This document shows positions 45,840-53,989 of a DNA stretch of 54,386 bases, one piece after another. The notes under the pieces are model-generated. The model was given only the letters and a program-made list of their open reading frames with translations, was not told where the DNA came from and searched no databases. Position 1 is the stretch's first letter. Each line of letters begins with the position of its first letter. The stretch spans positions 1 through 54,386 of the forward strand of contig CAZYXU010000010.1 of NCBI GenBank assembly GCA_964650945.1, written 5' to 3'. The position numbers and the translations under genes are program-made. The stretch is from JAXGPF01 sp964650945 (GTDB taxonomy: Bacteria; Verrucomicrobiota; Kiritimatiellia; JAAZAB01).

Positions 45840-47546
45840 TCACCGCCGGCGGGACGGCGGCTCAAACATGGCCATATCTATTTCCAGGCCGCGGCTGCGG
45901 ATATCCTCGATGAAGGTCGGCACCGAACCGGACGGCTGGATGGCGCCGATGACGCGGCCGTCGGCCTCCAAGCCCGTCTGCGTGAACACAAAAATATCCT
46001 GCATGGTGATCCGGTCGCCCTCCAGGCCGGCGACCTCGGTAATGGCGGTCACCTTGCGCGAGCCATCGCTGAGGCGCGCGGTCTGAATGATCAGATGAAT
46101 GGCCGAGGCAATTTGTTCGCGGATGGCGCGCGAGGGCAGTTCGATCCCGGACATCAGGGTCATGGTTTCCAGGCGGGAGATCACATCGCGGGGCGAATTG
46201 GCGTGGACGGTGGTCAGGGATCCGTCATGGCCGGTATTCATGGCCTGCAGCATGTCCAGCGACTCGCCGCCGCGGCACTCGCCGATGATGATGCGGTCCG
46301 GGCGCATGCGCAGGGCGTTGCGCAGCAGGTCGCGGATGGTGACCGCGCCCCGCCCCTCGATGTTGGGCGGACGCGATTCCAGGCGCACCACGTGGGCCTG
46401 GGAGAGGCGCAATTCCGCCGAATCCTCGATGGTGACAATCCGGTCGGTATCCGGCAGGAACGAACTCAGCACATTTAAAAAGGTGGTTTTACCGGAGCCG
46501 GTGCCGCCCGCCACGACAATATTGCGCCGCAGGCGGACGCACAGCTTCAAGAACTCCGCCATGGAAGGCGTCAGCGTGCCGAAACGGATCAGGTCGGCCA
46601 CGCTCAGGGCGTCGCGCGCAAATTTGCGGATGGTGAGGCATGGGCCGCTCAGCGCCAGCGGCGGGATGATGGCATTCACCCGCGACCCGTCCTTCAGGCG
46701 GGCATCCACGTATGGCTGGCTTTCATCAATGCGGCGGCCGATGGGCGCCACAATGCGCTCGATGATGGCCAGCACCGAGGCGTCATCCAGGAACACCCGG
46801 TCGCTCAAGACCAGCCGGCCCTTTTTTTCCACGTAAATCTGGTCATGGCGGTTGACCATGATTTCCGTGATCTCCTGATCGGCCAGCATATCCTCCAGCG
46901 GACCCAGCCCCACCGCCTCGTCGTAAATTTCCTTGATCAACACCGCCGGTTCAATCCAGGCCGGCAGGCGCTGGCGCACTTCCTGGACAATCTGCTCCAG
47001 GGTCTGGCGCACCCGCTGGTGCAACTCCGTTTCCTGGATGTGCGAAGCGGTCAGCCGTTTCATATCCAGCCGCTCCAGCAGCACCGTGTGAATCTGCCGC
47101 TTGATTTGCCGCTTCTGCTCCTGGGCCGGGTCGGCCCGCAAAATTTCCGACTTCGCATGCGCGGGCGCGGCCGCCGGCGGAAGGGGGGCGGCCGGCGCGG
47201 ACGGGATGGCCGCCCGCGCCGGAACGGCCGGGGACGGCGGGCCGGCCGGCCGGCTGATCACCAAGCCGTAAACGCCGCACCGGATTTCCTGCCCGGGCTG
47301 GAACGACGCGCGTCCGCGCACCGGCGCGCCATCCAGGAACGTGCCGGCGCCGCTGTCCAAATCCTCGACGAAAAAACCGTCTTCGCGCAAAACCAGGATG
47401 GCATGCCGGCGCGCCACGGATGCGTCGGGGATGACGATCTTGTTGCCCCGCTCGGAGCCGACGGGATACACGCCCATGGGCACTGCCTGCGTTTGCAGTG
47501 GCGCTCCACCGCGGCGTATTTCCAGTTGTAATGAATGGTCGGACAT
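45840..47546 (-). CDS. tadA: FHA-domain Tad/CpaF secretion ATPase
   Basis: This is a 568-residue protein. Residues about 1-100 form an FHA domain (GVYPVGSERGNKIVIPDASV, RRHAILVLREDG), which binds phosphothreonine. From about residue 145 it is a CpaF/TadA hexameric ATPase with Walker A GGTGSGKTTFLN, IVTIEDSAELRL, the Walker B region RPDRIIIGECRGGESLD, and the histidine box in GSLTTVHANS. It powers Tad/Flp pilus assembly. The FHA fusion suggests control by threonine phosphorylation. Confidence 0.92.
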   Translation of the reverse strand: MSDHSLQLEIRRGGAPLQTQAVPMGVYPVGSERGNKIVIPDASVARRHAILVLREDGFFVEDLDSGAGTFLDGAPVRGRASFQPGQEIRCGVYGLVISRPAGPPSPAVPARAAIPSAPAAPLPPAAAPAHAKSEILRADPAQEQKRQIKRQIHTVLLERLDMKRLTASHIQETELHQRVRQTLEQIVQEVRQRLPAWIEPAVLIKEIYDEAVGLGPLEDMLADQEITEIMVNRHDQIYVEKKGRLVLSDRVFLDDASVLAIIERIVAPIGRRIDESQPYVDARLKDGSRVNAIIPPLALSGPCLTIRKFARDALSVADLIRFGTLTPSMAEFLKLCVRLRRNIVVAGGTGSGKTTFLNVLSSFLPDTDRIVTIEDSAELRLSQAHVVRLESRPPNIEGRGAVTIRDLLRNALRMRPDRIIIGECRGGESLDMLQAMNTGHDGSLTTVHANSPRDVISRLETMTLMSGIELPSRAIREQIASAIHLIIQTARLSDGSRKVTAITEVAGLEGDRITMQDIFVFTQTGLEADGRVIGAIQPSGSVPTFIEDIRSRGLEIDMAMFEPPSRRR

Positions 47547-47580
47547 TAACCACCAAAGGCGGGTCTTTTACACGCAAGCC

Positions 47581-47646
47581 GATTTTGGATTGTGGATTGC
47601 GAATTGCTGATTTACCGCTTAAATTCCAAATCCCAAATCATAAATT
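47581..47646. repeat. Compact inverted word array between cpaB and tadA
   Basis: GATTTTGGATTGTGGATTGC words face AAATTCCAAATCCCAAATC words across a centre of about 13 bases. It resembles the larger arrays but carries no gene. Confidence 0.5.
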
Positions 47647-48447
47647 TCAAAGGTCCTGCTTGTGCCGGATGTCGCGCTGCCGGATCATATTCAACTCCTG
47701 GAGCTTGTCCTGGATGCGCTGGTAATCGATCGGCGGCAGGTCGGTCACGTAAGTCACATCCGCCGGATTGCGCAGCGACAGCGACAGCCGCCCCTTGACA
47801 GACTGGGCAAATGCCAGCAATTCCACCTCGCGCGGCGTGACCTCCAGGGTGATCGTGCTGTAGCCCGCGCGCGCCGCCTGGCGCTCGCCGGTCTGCGGCC
47901 GCAAGGCCATCTGCTGGCCGGTGGCCAGCACCGTCACATCCTGCAGGACGGTCAGGGTGACGACCTCCTGTTCGTTGGGCCGGTTGGTGGACGGAATGGT
48001 AAAAGTGCCGATGAGATCCACGTGGTCGTTCGGCCGCACCATCCCGCTGACCGATGAAACCGCGTCCACGGAAATCGAGATCGCCCGCAGGGACAAATTC
48101 ACAATATCCGCCAGGCCCGCCTCCGCGCGGTAGGGCACATCCACATCCGACCACAGGATCGGTTCTCTTTTATTGATGGTAAACAGCAGTTTCTTGCCGA
48201 CGATTTCCTCCGCCGACTCGGGCAAGACCGCCCGATTGCCGACATTGCGGCGGAACACCTGCAGCTTGCCGATATCCGTCCGCTTGATCACCGAACCGGC
48301 CGGCAAATCCTGCGCCGCGCCCACCACGTAAATACTGCTGGCGTCGCTCATGATGCGATCTTTTTCCCGGCGCAGATAGGCGCCGGTCAACAGGAAGGCC
48401 AGCACGCCGCAAACCAGGGCAATCACCAACACGAGTTTTTGTTTCAT
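47647..48447 (-). CDS. cpaB: Flp pilus assembly protein CpaB/RcpC
   Basis: This 266-residue protein has an N-terminal membrane helix (LVLVIALVCGVLAFLLTGAY), a SAF domain (YVVGAAQDLPAGSVIKRTDI) and a beta-rich region with ISISVDAVSSVSGMVRPNDH, the RcpC/CpaB signature. The protein acts in the periplasm of the Tad pilus machine. It heads the tad gene run seen here. The secretin, TadZ, pilin and prepilin peptidase genes are not in the window. Confidence 0.9.
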   Translation of the reverse strand: MKQKLVLVIALVCGVLAFLLTGAYLRREKDRIMSDASSIYVVGAAQDLPAGSVIKRTDIGKLQVFRRNVGNRAVLPESAEEIVGKKLLFTINKREPILWSDVDVPYRAEAGLADIVNLSLRAISISVDAVSSVSGMVRPNDHVDLIGTFTIPSTNRPNEQEVVTLTVLQDVTVLATGQQMALRPQTGERQAARAGYSTITLEVTPREVELLAFAQSVKGRLSLSLRNPADVTYVTDLPPIDYQRIQDKLQELNMIRQRDIRHKQDL

Positions 48448-48504
48448 GATCTTTACCGGGTTGATGTTTCACGAACGGCCAAGCCGGGCGGCGCCCAGCG
48501 CCCG

Positions 48505-49470
48505 TCAAATGGCTTCAATGGTGGACGGCGGCTTGGCGGTGATGTTATAAGTCACACTGACCACGCCCGGCACTTCCCGGGTGATCAACTCGCCCAGTTT
48601 GACGAGGGTTTTATACGGCAGATTGGTCGGCCGGGCGGTCACGGCATCCTGGCTGTCCCAGCAGCGCACTTCGATCTGGTGGCCGAAATCACGGCGGCCG
48701 GCGCGGATGCCCGTCACGCGGTCGGCATGCAAAATTGCCAGGCATTGGAAGGCTGGCACGCGCGCCAGCACGCGTTCCACCACCGCCGTAGCCTGGCGCA
48801 CCAGTTCCACGCGTTCCGGGGTGACCTCGCCAATCACGCGCGCCGCCAGCGCCGGCCCGGGGAAGGGCGGCCGGTTACAGAGGGCGGCCGGCAAACCCAG
48901 CGCGCGGCCCACGCGGCGCACGGCCGGCTTGCGCAGGTTGATCAAAGGCTCCAGCACGGTATAGCCGTAGACTTTGCGGGTGTCAATTCCCAGTTGGGTC
49001 AGAATATTGTGCTGGCGCTTGATGCCGGCAACCGTCTCCTCCACGTCCGTCAGAATCGTTCCATGCAGCAGGAAGCGCGCGCCGCTTTCCCGGACCAGCC
49101 GGCCGAAGACCTTCTTGTAAAAGGCATGCGTGATCGCCTGGCGCTTGGCTTCCGGATCGGTTTTGCCCTTGAGTTCCCCGTAAAACTCGCGGCGCGCGTC
49201 CACGAGCTTGACCGGCACGCCGTGCTTGCGGAATAATTTTACCACCGCCTCCGGTTCCCCCGCCCGCATCAGGCCGTGATCGATGAAATATGTCTGCAGG
49301 CGCGCGCCCAGCGCCCGGTGCGCCAGCATGGTCACCACCGACGAATCCACGCCGCCGGAGAGCGCGTTGATGGCCGTGTGTTCGCCAACCGTCGCGCGCA
49401 ATTCCGCCGACTGGTCCCGGATGAATTCCGCCGGTTTAAGTTTTGCCAGAGTGATTTCCTTGATTTTCAT
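48505..49470 (-). CDS. guaA: GMP synthase, ATP-pyrophosphatase/dimerisation part only
   Basis: This 321-residue protein corresponds to the synthetase half of GMP synthase. It has the PP-loop ALSGGVDSSVVTML, HGTILTDVEETVAGIKRQHN in the region that normally binds XMP, and the C-terminal end SVTYNITAKPPSTIE. The usual N-terminal class I glutaminase domain is absent, as in archaeal two-subunit enzymes. Either a separate glutaminase lies elsewhere or free ammonia is used. The ATG at 49470 has AGGA eight bases upstream; 49494 is an alternative start. Confidence 0.88.
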   Translation of the reverse strand: MKIKEITLAKLKPAEFIRDQSAELRATVGEHTAINALSGGVDSSVVTMLAHRALGARLQTYFIDHGLMRAGEPEAVVKLFRKHGVPVKLVDARREFYGELKGKTDPEAKRQAITHAFYKKVFGRLVRESGARFLLHGTILTDVEETVAGIKRQHNILTQLGIDTRKVYGYTVLEPLINLRKPAVRRVGRALGLPAALCNRPPFPGPALAARVIGEVTPERVELVRQATAVVERVLARVPAFQCLAILHADRVTGIRAGRRDFGHQIEVRCWDSQDAVTARPTNLPYKTLVKLGELITREVPGVVSVTYNITAKPPSTIEAI

Positions 49471-49690
49471 GGGGCTGATCCTATGCGCCCTCATCCCGGC
49501 CAGAGGCCGGAACGAGTTTGGTTGAAGTTGAAGGCGCCGCGCCGGACGCGGATATAAAAACCATCAACATATGCAAAGGAGTATATATAAATGGCATATG
49601 AATACAACGTCATTTTTGCTCCCGCCCGCGGTTGGTGTTTTGTGTTCTACCGGTGGCGACAGCCAGACTCCCGCGACCCCGGCCGCCCGA

Positions 49691-49786
49691 TCATTGTCGA
49701 ACCAGCAGCCTGAGAACATGTTGCGGCAGCGCCGTTTTCAATCCTCCCGGCAGCACCGCCACCCGATCCTTGCCGCCTTTGTCCGA
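49691..49786 (-). pseudogene. Tyrosine integrase fragment (integron-integrase-like)
   Basis: About 30 residues read SDKGGKDRVAVLPGGLKTAL and continue for eleven more before a stop. This matches the segment after the first catalytic arginine region of integron-type tyrosine recombinases (GKGGKDR-V-LP). Nothing else of an integrase is present. It lies in the gene-free stretch 49471-50085, which otherwise holds an IS91-like scrap and an inverted repeat. Confidence 0.45.
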
Positions 49787-49907
49787 TGAGACGCCCGCCG
49801 AACGCATCCTGCGCCTGACCCACATCGCCGTCACCCGTTGTCCGAACTGCAAGACCGGGCGCCTGGCCGTCCCGGACCGCCCCCGTGTCCGAGATGGACC
49901 CGCATGA
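49782..49907 (+). pseudogene. Possible IS91-family transposase C-terminal fragment
   Basis: The frame reads ETPAERILRLTHIAVTRCPN, then CKTGRLAVPDRP and a stop. It resembles the C-terminal tail of IS91 transposases, where a CPxCxxGR zinc-binding end is usual. It abuts the integrase scrap on the other strand, so the two are probably rearranged debris. Confidence 0.35.
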
Positions 49908-49972
49908 ATCGCAACCTCATCATATTCATACCACACCCAAATAGTCAGCCGTTACGCGGCTCCGTCTAACGA

Positions 49973-50052
49973 CGTTTTATCAAGCATACCGCTCGTTTGC
50001 GCTTGTTCCGCCTCGGCCACCATTGTATACTCGCGGCACGCTTGATAAAACG
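49973..50052. repeat. Long inverted repeat before the small membrane protein gene
   Basis: CGTTTTATCAAGC (49973-49985) and GCTTGATAAAACG (50040-50052) are perfect 13-base arms around a 54-base loop. GTCTAAC just before the left arm resembles an integron attC R'' box, but no matching GTTRRRY box follows the right arm. Confidence 0.6.
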
Positions 50053-50085
50053 AAACGCTATCCGTTCGTTCGGCAAAAGACAGAA

Positions 50086-50403
50086 ATGATGAAAACACTG
50101 GATTGGCGACTTCTTGCACCGTCACTATGGCTGCTAATCAGCCTTGCCGTGTGCTATGCCTTCGGAGCCTTTTCGTACAGCCGATTACTCGCAGATGCGA
50201 CAGCGTTGCTCTTTCTATCTTGGTACCTGTTCGCGCCAGCAGGGATTCTTTGCTCCATCGCCGGGATCATCTGGACCGCCCTCAAGGAACCAATTAGGTG
50301 GAAGAAAGTGCTTTCCTTGGCGATCTATTTTCTCGCCTTGGCGCTATCGGCAGTGATCACATACATACTGATTCTGTGGGGTGGCGGAATCCAACAAACA
50401 TGA
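50086..50403 (+). CDS. Small membrane protein of unknown function
   Basis: From ATG 50086 this is 105 residues with three hydrophobic helices (LWLLISLAVCYAFGAF, LFLSWYLFAPAGILCSIAG, VLSLAIYFLALALSAVITYI) and a short positively charged loop. I recognise no family. It follows a long inverted repeat and mobile-element debris, and has a weak ribosome site (AAAGACAG). The 230 bases after it (50404-50633) show no gene. Confidence 0.5.
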   Translation: MMKTLDWRLLAPSLWLLISLAVCYAFGAFSYSRLLADATALLFLSWYLFAPAGILCSIAGIIWTALKEPIRWKKVLSLAIYFLALALSAVITYILILWGGGIQQT

Positions 50404-50633
50404 GGAATACCGAACCAGTAAATCCACGGGTCGGCGTACCGCCGCCCGTGATTTGCGCCGTTCGGACCTGGAATATTTAGCTGCTCTACTTTGCTAAAGC
50501 TGCGGCGGGCAAGCAACGGCGCAAGACTTGCACAAAGGAACGGCGCGACAGGATGTGTGAAGTTTTGTCCGCGAATGGACGCAAATACAAAAATATTGCA
50601 TAAAATAATCCAAAATCACAAGGGCAAATCATC

Positions 50634-51788
50634 ATGTTTCCATCACATATCCTGCTCATGACCGCCGTTACCACGCTTCTCGCGTTCTCATCCTGCACCA
50701 CCACATCGCCAACCCGGGGTAAAAATGAAGCTTTCATGGAATGGATGCCGTGGGGAGAATTTCAGGAATATCTGGCGGAAAAAGAGCAAAAGGGACAGGA
50801 TGGCAAAAACTTCTGGGATAGAGGCCATTGGATTCTTGCGGCCGAAGGACAATGGCGGGATGGCCAGGCGCAGTTTCGGATAAAGATTGGGGATGCCCCC
50901 AAAAAGCCATATCTCTGGATGTGGTATACTAATCTGGAACAAAACAAGTTCGATAAACTCATCGAGCGATTTACGGTGGAAGGCTACACGATGGTTTATT
51001 GTAACTCGTATGCCCGGCCAACCGGCACAATCCTTTATCAAGCGGTATGGCACAACCTGAATCCCAAAAAGAAAATCAGCGCCAATGCTGGCGGATCAGA
51101 GCGGGCGGATATGTCTGCCGATGCCATGCCGCCAGCCATAATCAAGACGGCACCGCCGGTAGGCGCCACGGATGTTGATCCGACTACCAGCGAAATTACC
51201 GTAACCTTTGATCGCGACATGGCGAGCGGTTTTTCATGGACCGGAGGAGGAAGCAACCATCCGCCCGTGATAGATGGGCAGCGGCCTTATTGGCGTGACA
51301 CGCGGACGGCAATATTGCCGGTGAAGCTGGAGCCGGGACGCTTTTACCGAGTAGGCATTAATTCAAAGAGCCACCAAAACTTCCGTGGCGCGGACGGTGT
51401 TCCCGCGCTGCCGGCAATGATATATTTCACTACGCAAGGTGCAACCGACGATATGAAATCCCTCACCCGCAAGCCGGTCGTGCTGGAGACGCATCCTGCA
51501 AACGGCGCGACCGGAGTAGACCCAAAAACCGTGGAGTTGCGGATCACCTTCAGCTTGCCGATGGGACGCGGTTTCTCGTGGACCGGTGGGGAACCGGAAT
51601 TTCCGCCGCCACCGCCGGGACAAGTCCCATATTGGACAGAGGATCAACGCACTTGCGTTAAACCCGTCCAACTGGAACCGAACCGCCGCTACCGGTTAGG
51701 CCTTAACAGCCCGGCGCATAATAATTTCCAAAGCGCCGTCGGCGTGGCGCTTGATCCGGTTGCCTATACTTTTCAGACCGGACCGTGA
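50634..51788 (+). CDS. Lipoprotein with PGH-like unit and two Big_5-type Ig domains
   Basis: This is a 384-residue protein. A lipoprotein signal ends LLAFSSC, so Cys20 would be lipidated. Residues about 65-145 resemble one unit of the bacterial tandem repeat domain 1/polyglycine hydrolase-like repeat (GQWRDGQAQFRIKIG, LYQAVWHN). Two copies of a Big_5-type Ig-like domain follow (PPVGATDVDPTTSEITVTFD and HPANGATGVDPKTVELRITF), each with a GFSWTGG insert. No catalytic site is seen; a cell-envelope role is likely. Confidence 0.7.
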   Translation: MFPSHILLMTAVTTLLAFSSCTTTSPTRGKNEAFMEWMPWGEFQEYLAEKEQKGQDGKNFWDRGHWILAAEGQWRDGQAQFRIKIGDAPKKPYLWMWYTNLEQNKFDKLIERFTVEGYTMVYCNSYARPTGTILYQAVWHNLNPKKKISANAGGSERADMSADAMPPAIIKTAPPVGATDVDPTTSEITVTFDRDMASGFSWTGGGSNHPPVIDGQRPYWRDTRTAILPVKLEPGRFYRVGINSKSHQNFRGADGVPALPAMIYFTTQGATDDMKSLTRKPVVLETHPANGATGVDPKTVELRITFSLPMGRGFSWTGGEPEFPPPPPGQVPYWTEDQRTCVKPVQLEPNRRYRLGLNSPAHNNFQSAVGVALDPVAYTFQTGP

Positions 51789-51830
51789 AGGGTGGAATCG
51801 CGAACGGGCCGTCGGTAAAATATGGCCAAA

Positions 51831-52682
51831 TTTAGGGACGCCAAATTTTGAAATTTTGGGATGAATTTTGGAATTTTGGGACGGAATTTTGGGACGTTCC
51901 TTGCAATATGCTGAATAATAAATATTTATATTTAAATTGACACTCATAAAGCAAAATGCATTAATCTTTTAATGCCAAGAAGAGCCAGAAATTTTCAACG
52001 CGCTATCTGCTATCATCTGATGAATCGAGGAGTAAACCGGCTTCCGATTTTTGAGGATGACAAAGATCGTGAATATTTTTCGCGCTTGGTGCGTTATTAC
52101 AAGGAAATGTGCGGCGCTCATGTTTACCATTGGGCATGGATGCATAATCATTACCATATACTTGCGGCCGTTACGTACGATAATCTTCGGGCATTTACTG
52201 GTGGCATTCAACAGTGTTTTGCACAATATCACCATGCGCGTCACAAGACATGCGGAGTTTTTTGGCAGGGGCGATTCAAAAGCAAACCGGTTGAGATAGG
52301 CGCGTATCTTGCCGTTTGCGGGCGTTACATCGAGCGTAATCCTGTGCGAATGGGATTGGTTTTACAGGCCTGGGATTATCAATGGTCAAGTGCGGCAGCG
52401 TATGTCAAACAGGCGACCGATGACATCACAGATTTGAATCCTTACCTGGGTGATTTTACGCCCAGAGACCGGCGGAACTACAGGAAATTGTTGATGTTGG
52501 ATGAAACTGATCGTGACATGCGGGCATACGAGCATTCGAGTTTTATAGGGGCTCCGGCCTTTGCCAAGACGCTCATCCTGAGCAGGGGACATTATCGAAT
52601 TAAACGAGGACGCCCTGTTAAAAATGTGTGAATTATGACACAATACATTGTCTTGCAATATAATACAAGGAACGTCCCTAAA
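51831..52682. mobile_element. RAYT transposon-like element with inverted ends
   Basis: The outer ends TTTAGGGACG (51831-51840) and CGTCCCTAAA (52673-52682) are perfect 10-base inverted repeats. Inside, GGGACGTTCCTTG (51891-51903) mirrors CAAGGAACGTCCC (52666-52678). CTTGCAATAT occurs as a direct repeat at 51900 and 52652. The left flank is filled with GAATTTTGGGA-type words and the right flank, beyond the end, with TAAATCC-type words. One transposase gene lies between. Confidence 0.75.
51972..52631 (+). CDS. REP-associated tyrosine transposase (RAYT)
   Basis: This 219-residue HUH/Y1 transposase is related to IS200/IS605 TnpA. The metal-binding HUH motif is His60-Tyr61-His62 in MHNHYHIL. The candidate nucleophile is Tyr119 in CGRYIERNPVRMG. 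Family segments are NRGVNRLPIFEDDKDREYF, CGVFWQGRFKSKPVE and WDYQWSSAAAYV. RAYTs cut and join single-stranded REP hairpins. The frame is complete and all key residues are present. The gene is AT-richer than most neighbours, with no clear ribosome site. Confidence 0.92.
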   Translation: MPRRARNFQRAICYHLMNRGVNRLPIFEDDKDREYFSRLVRYYKEMCGAHVYHWAWMHNHYHILAAVTYDNLRAFTGGIQQCFAQYHHARHKTCGVFWQGRFKSKPVEIGAYLAVCGRYIERNPVRMGLVLQAWDYQWSSAAAYVKQATDDITDLNPYLGDFTPRDRRNYRKLLMLDETDRDMRAYEHSSFIGAPAFAKTLILSRGHYRIKRGRPVKNV

Positions 52683-52816
52683 TCCGTAAATCCAAGCTTC
52701 CCTAAATCCTGGATGCAGGAGACCGGGCATAAATGAATGCGGAGAAATCCGAACCAGCCGGCCCAGAGCATGCCGATACGCGGCAGCGCTGACCAGCACG
52801 TTCGCAAATGCAATAA

Positions 52817-53554
52817 ATGAAGACGGCATATCCAACTCCCCCGAAGGAACAGTACGACTTCCTCGTTGAGCAGGCCGAGAGGTACCTCAATCGGAGTAAG
52901 CGTCTTGCAGACACGACGACGCGACAATGGTGGCGCCGCGCCATAGAGTGGCTGAAGGTGCACACCCCAAACTCCGACCTCCCAGATTCGCTGCTTGTCG
53001 TTCCGCACATGAACATTCAACGTGGTCTGGCTATCCTGCTTCGCGCAAGGCCGGTCGTCCCGTTTCTGCGCGAAGAAGCGGCCGCACAACGGCCACCAGC
53101 CCCCAAGAACGCAAGGCGCGTGTTCATTGTGCATGGTCACGATGACGCGTTGAAGAATGCTGTTGCCCGTGTTGTGGACAGGCTTGGGTTGGAGCCGATC
53201 ATCCTTCACGAACAGCCGAACAAGGGACGGACCATAATCGAGAAGTTCCTCGCGTACTCCGATGTCGGATTCGCCATCGTCCTACTCACACCTGACGACA
53301 CTGGCGGCAAGACCGGCATACCTCCTGACACATTGCGCCCGCGAGCTCGACAGAATGTCATTCTGGAACTCGGCTTCTTTCTTGGCCGCTTGGGGCGCGA
53401 CCGCGTTGCAGCACTCTACGATCCGTCGGTCGAAATGCCGTCTGACTACAGTGGCGTGCTGTTCTTTCCATATGACGATCAGGGAGTCTGGGCACTGCAC
53501 TTGGCAAAGGAGATGAAGGCAGTCGGGCTCCCAGCCGACTTGAACAAACTGTGA
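52817..53554 (+). CDS. TIR-like nucleotide-binding protein, possible defence effector
   Basis: This is a 245-residue protein. Residues 1-100 are a helical region with no assignment. From about residue 100 it matches the predicted nucleotide-binding TIR-like family: RRVFIVHGHDDALKNAVARV, EPIILHEQPNKGRTIIEKF, VGFAIVLLTPDD, and QNVILELGFFLGRLGRDRV with the glutamate expected at the NAD-cleaving site. Related proteins act in phage defence, often by destroying NAD or binding cyclic nucleotides. No cyclase or partner gene is next to it here. Confidence 0.8.
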   Translation: MKTAYPTPPKEQYDFLVEQAERYLNRSKRLADTTTRQWWRRAIEWLKVHTPNSDLPDSLLVVPHMNIQRGLAILLRARPVVPFLREEAAAQRPPAPKNARRVFIVHGHDDALKNAVARVVDRLGLEPIILHEQPNKGRTIIEKFLAYSDVGFAIVLLTPDDTGGKTGIPPDTLRPRARQNVILELGFFLGRLGRDRVAALYDPSVEMPSDYSGVLFFPYDDQGVWALHLAKEMKAVGLPADLNKL

Positions 53555-53567
53555 GAGACAGCGTTCT

Positions 53568-53598
53568 GAGGCTATCTGTAACCCGTGGTCGCCTCAGC
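53568..53598. terminator. Inverted repeat after the TIR-like gene
   Basis: CTGAGGC and GCCTCAG flank a 17-base loop a few bases after the stop codon. It could end the transcript, but no T tract follows. The rest of the spacer to 53700 also has an AGGCGC-ttc-GCGCCT hairpin (53651-53665) and a GCCTAACAAGC word like an integron attC end. Confidence 0.3.
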
Positions 53599-53703
53599 CT
53601 CACCCGTCATGTTCGGCGGCGCTGAGCACCGCTCGTCCGGATTACGGCCAGGCGCTTCGCGCCTAGCCTAACAAGCTGTTCGCCGTTCGTTCCTAATATT
53701 ATT

Positions 53704-53732
53704 TTGACGTTATAACGTTTTGCTGTTATGCT
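53704..53732 (+). promoter_or_regulatory. Promoter of the toxin-antitoxin pair
   Basis: TTGACG (53704-53709) and TATGCT (53727-53732) have a 17-base spacer, close to the sigma-70 consensus. A GGAGG ribosome site (53745-53749) precedes the antitoxin ATG. Confidence 0.6.
53707..53718. promoter_or_regulatory. Probable antitoxin operator
   Basis: ACGTTATAACGT is a perfect 12-base palindrome overlapping the -35 box and spacer of the toxin-antitoxin promoter. Autoregulation by the antitoxin at such a site is usual for the type. Confidence 0.55.
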
Positions 53733-53755
53733 GTTGTCGGAAATGGAGGTAGAGC

Positions 53756-53989
53756 ATGACAACATTAACCAAAAGGGCGACGGTTTATCTTGAGCCGGCC
53801 TTGCATAAAGCTCTGCGTTTGAAATCTATTGAAACATCGCGCTCACTCTCGGATTTGCTCAACGATGCTATCCGCGGTGAACTTGCGGAGGATGCGGATG
53901 ATCTGAGTGTTTTCGATGCGCGGAGAAACGAGCCGACCATTGCGTTTGAAGATTTTGTGAAGGAGCTTAAACGCAATGGCAAGATATGA
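53756..53989 (+). CDS. RHH/CopG-like antitoxin
   Basis: This 77-residue protein has an N-terminal ribbon-helix-helix-like DNA-binding part (KRATVYLEPALHKALRLKSI, SLSDLLNDAIRGEL). An acidic C-terminus (EDADDLSVFDARRNEPT) would wrap the toxin. It overlaps the toxin gene by 14 bases, and the palindrome in its promoter suggests autoregulation. It neutralises the RelE-like product of the next gene. Confidence 0.87.
   Translation: MTTLTKRATVYLEPALHKALRLKSIETSRSLSDLLNDAIRGELAEDADDLSVFDARRNEPTIAFEDFVKELKRNGKI

Noticed and set aside
49960..53700. A true integron cassette array
   Set aside because: GTCTAAC and GCCTAAC boxes occur, but no paired GTTRRRY box with proper attC spacing was found, and the integrase is only a scrap.
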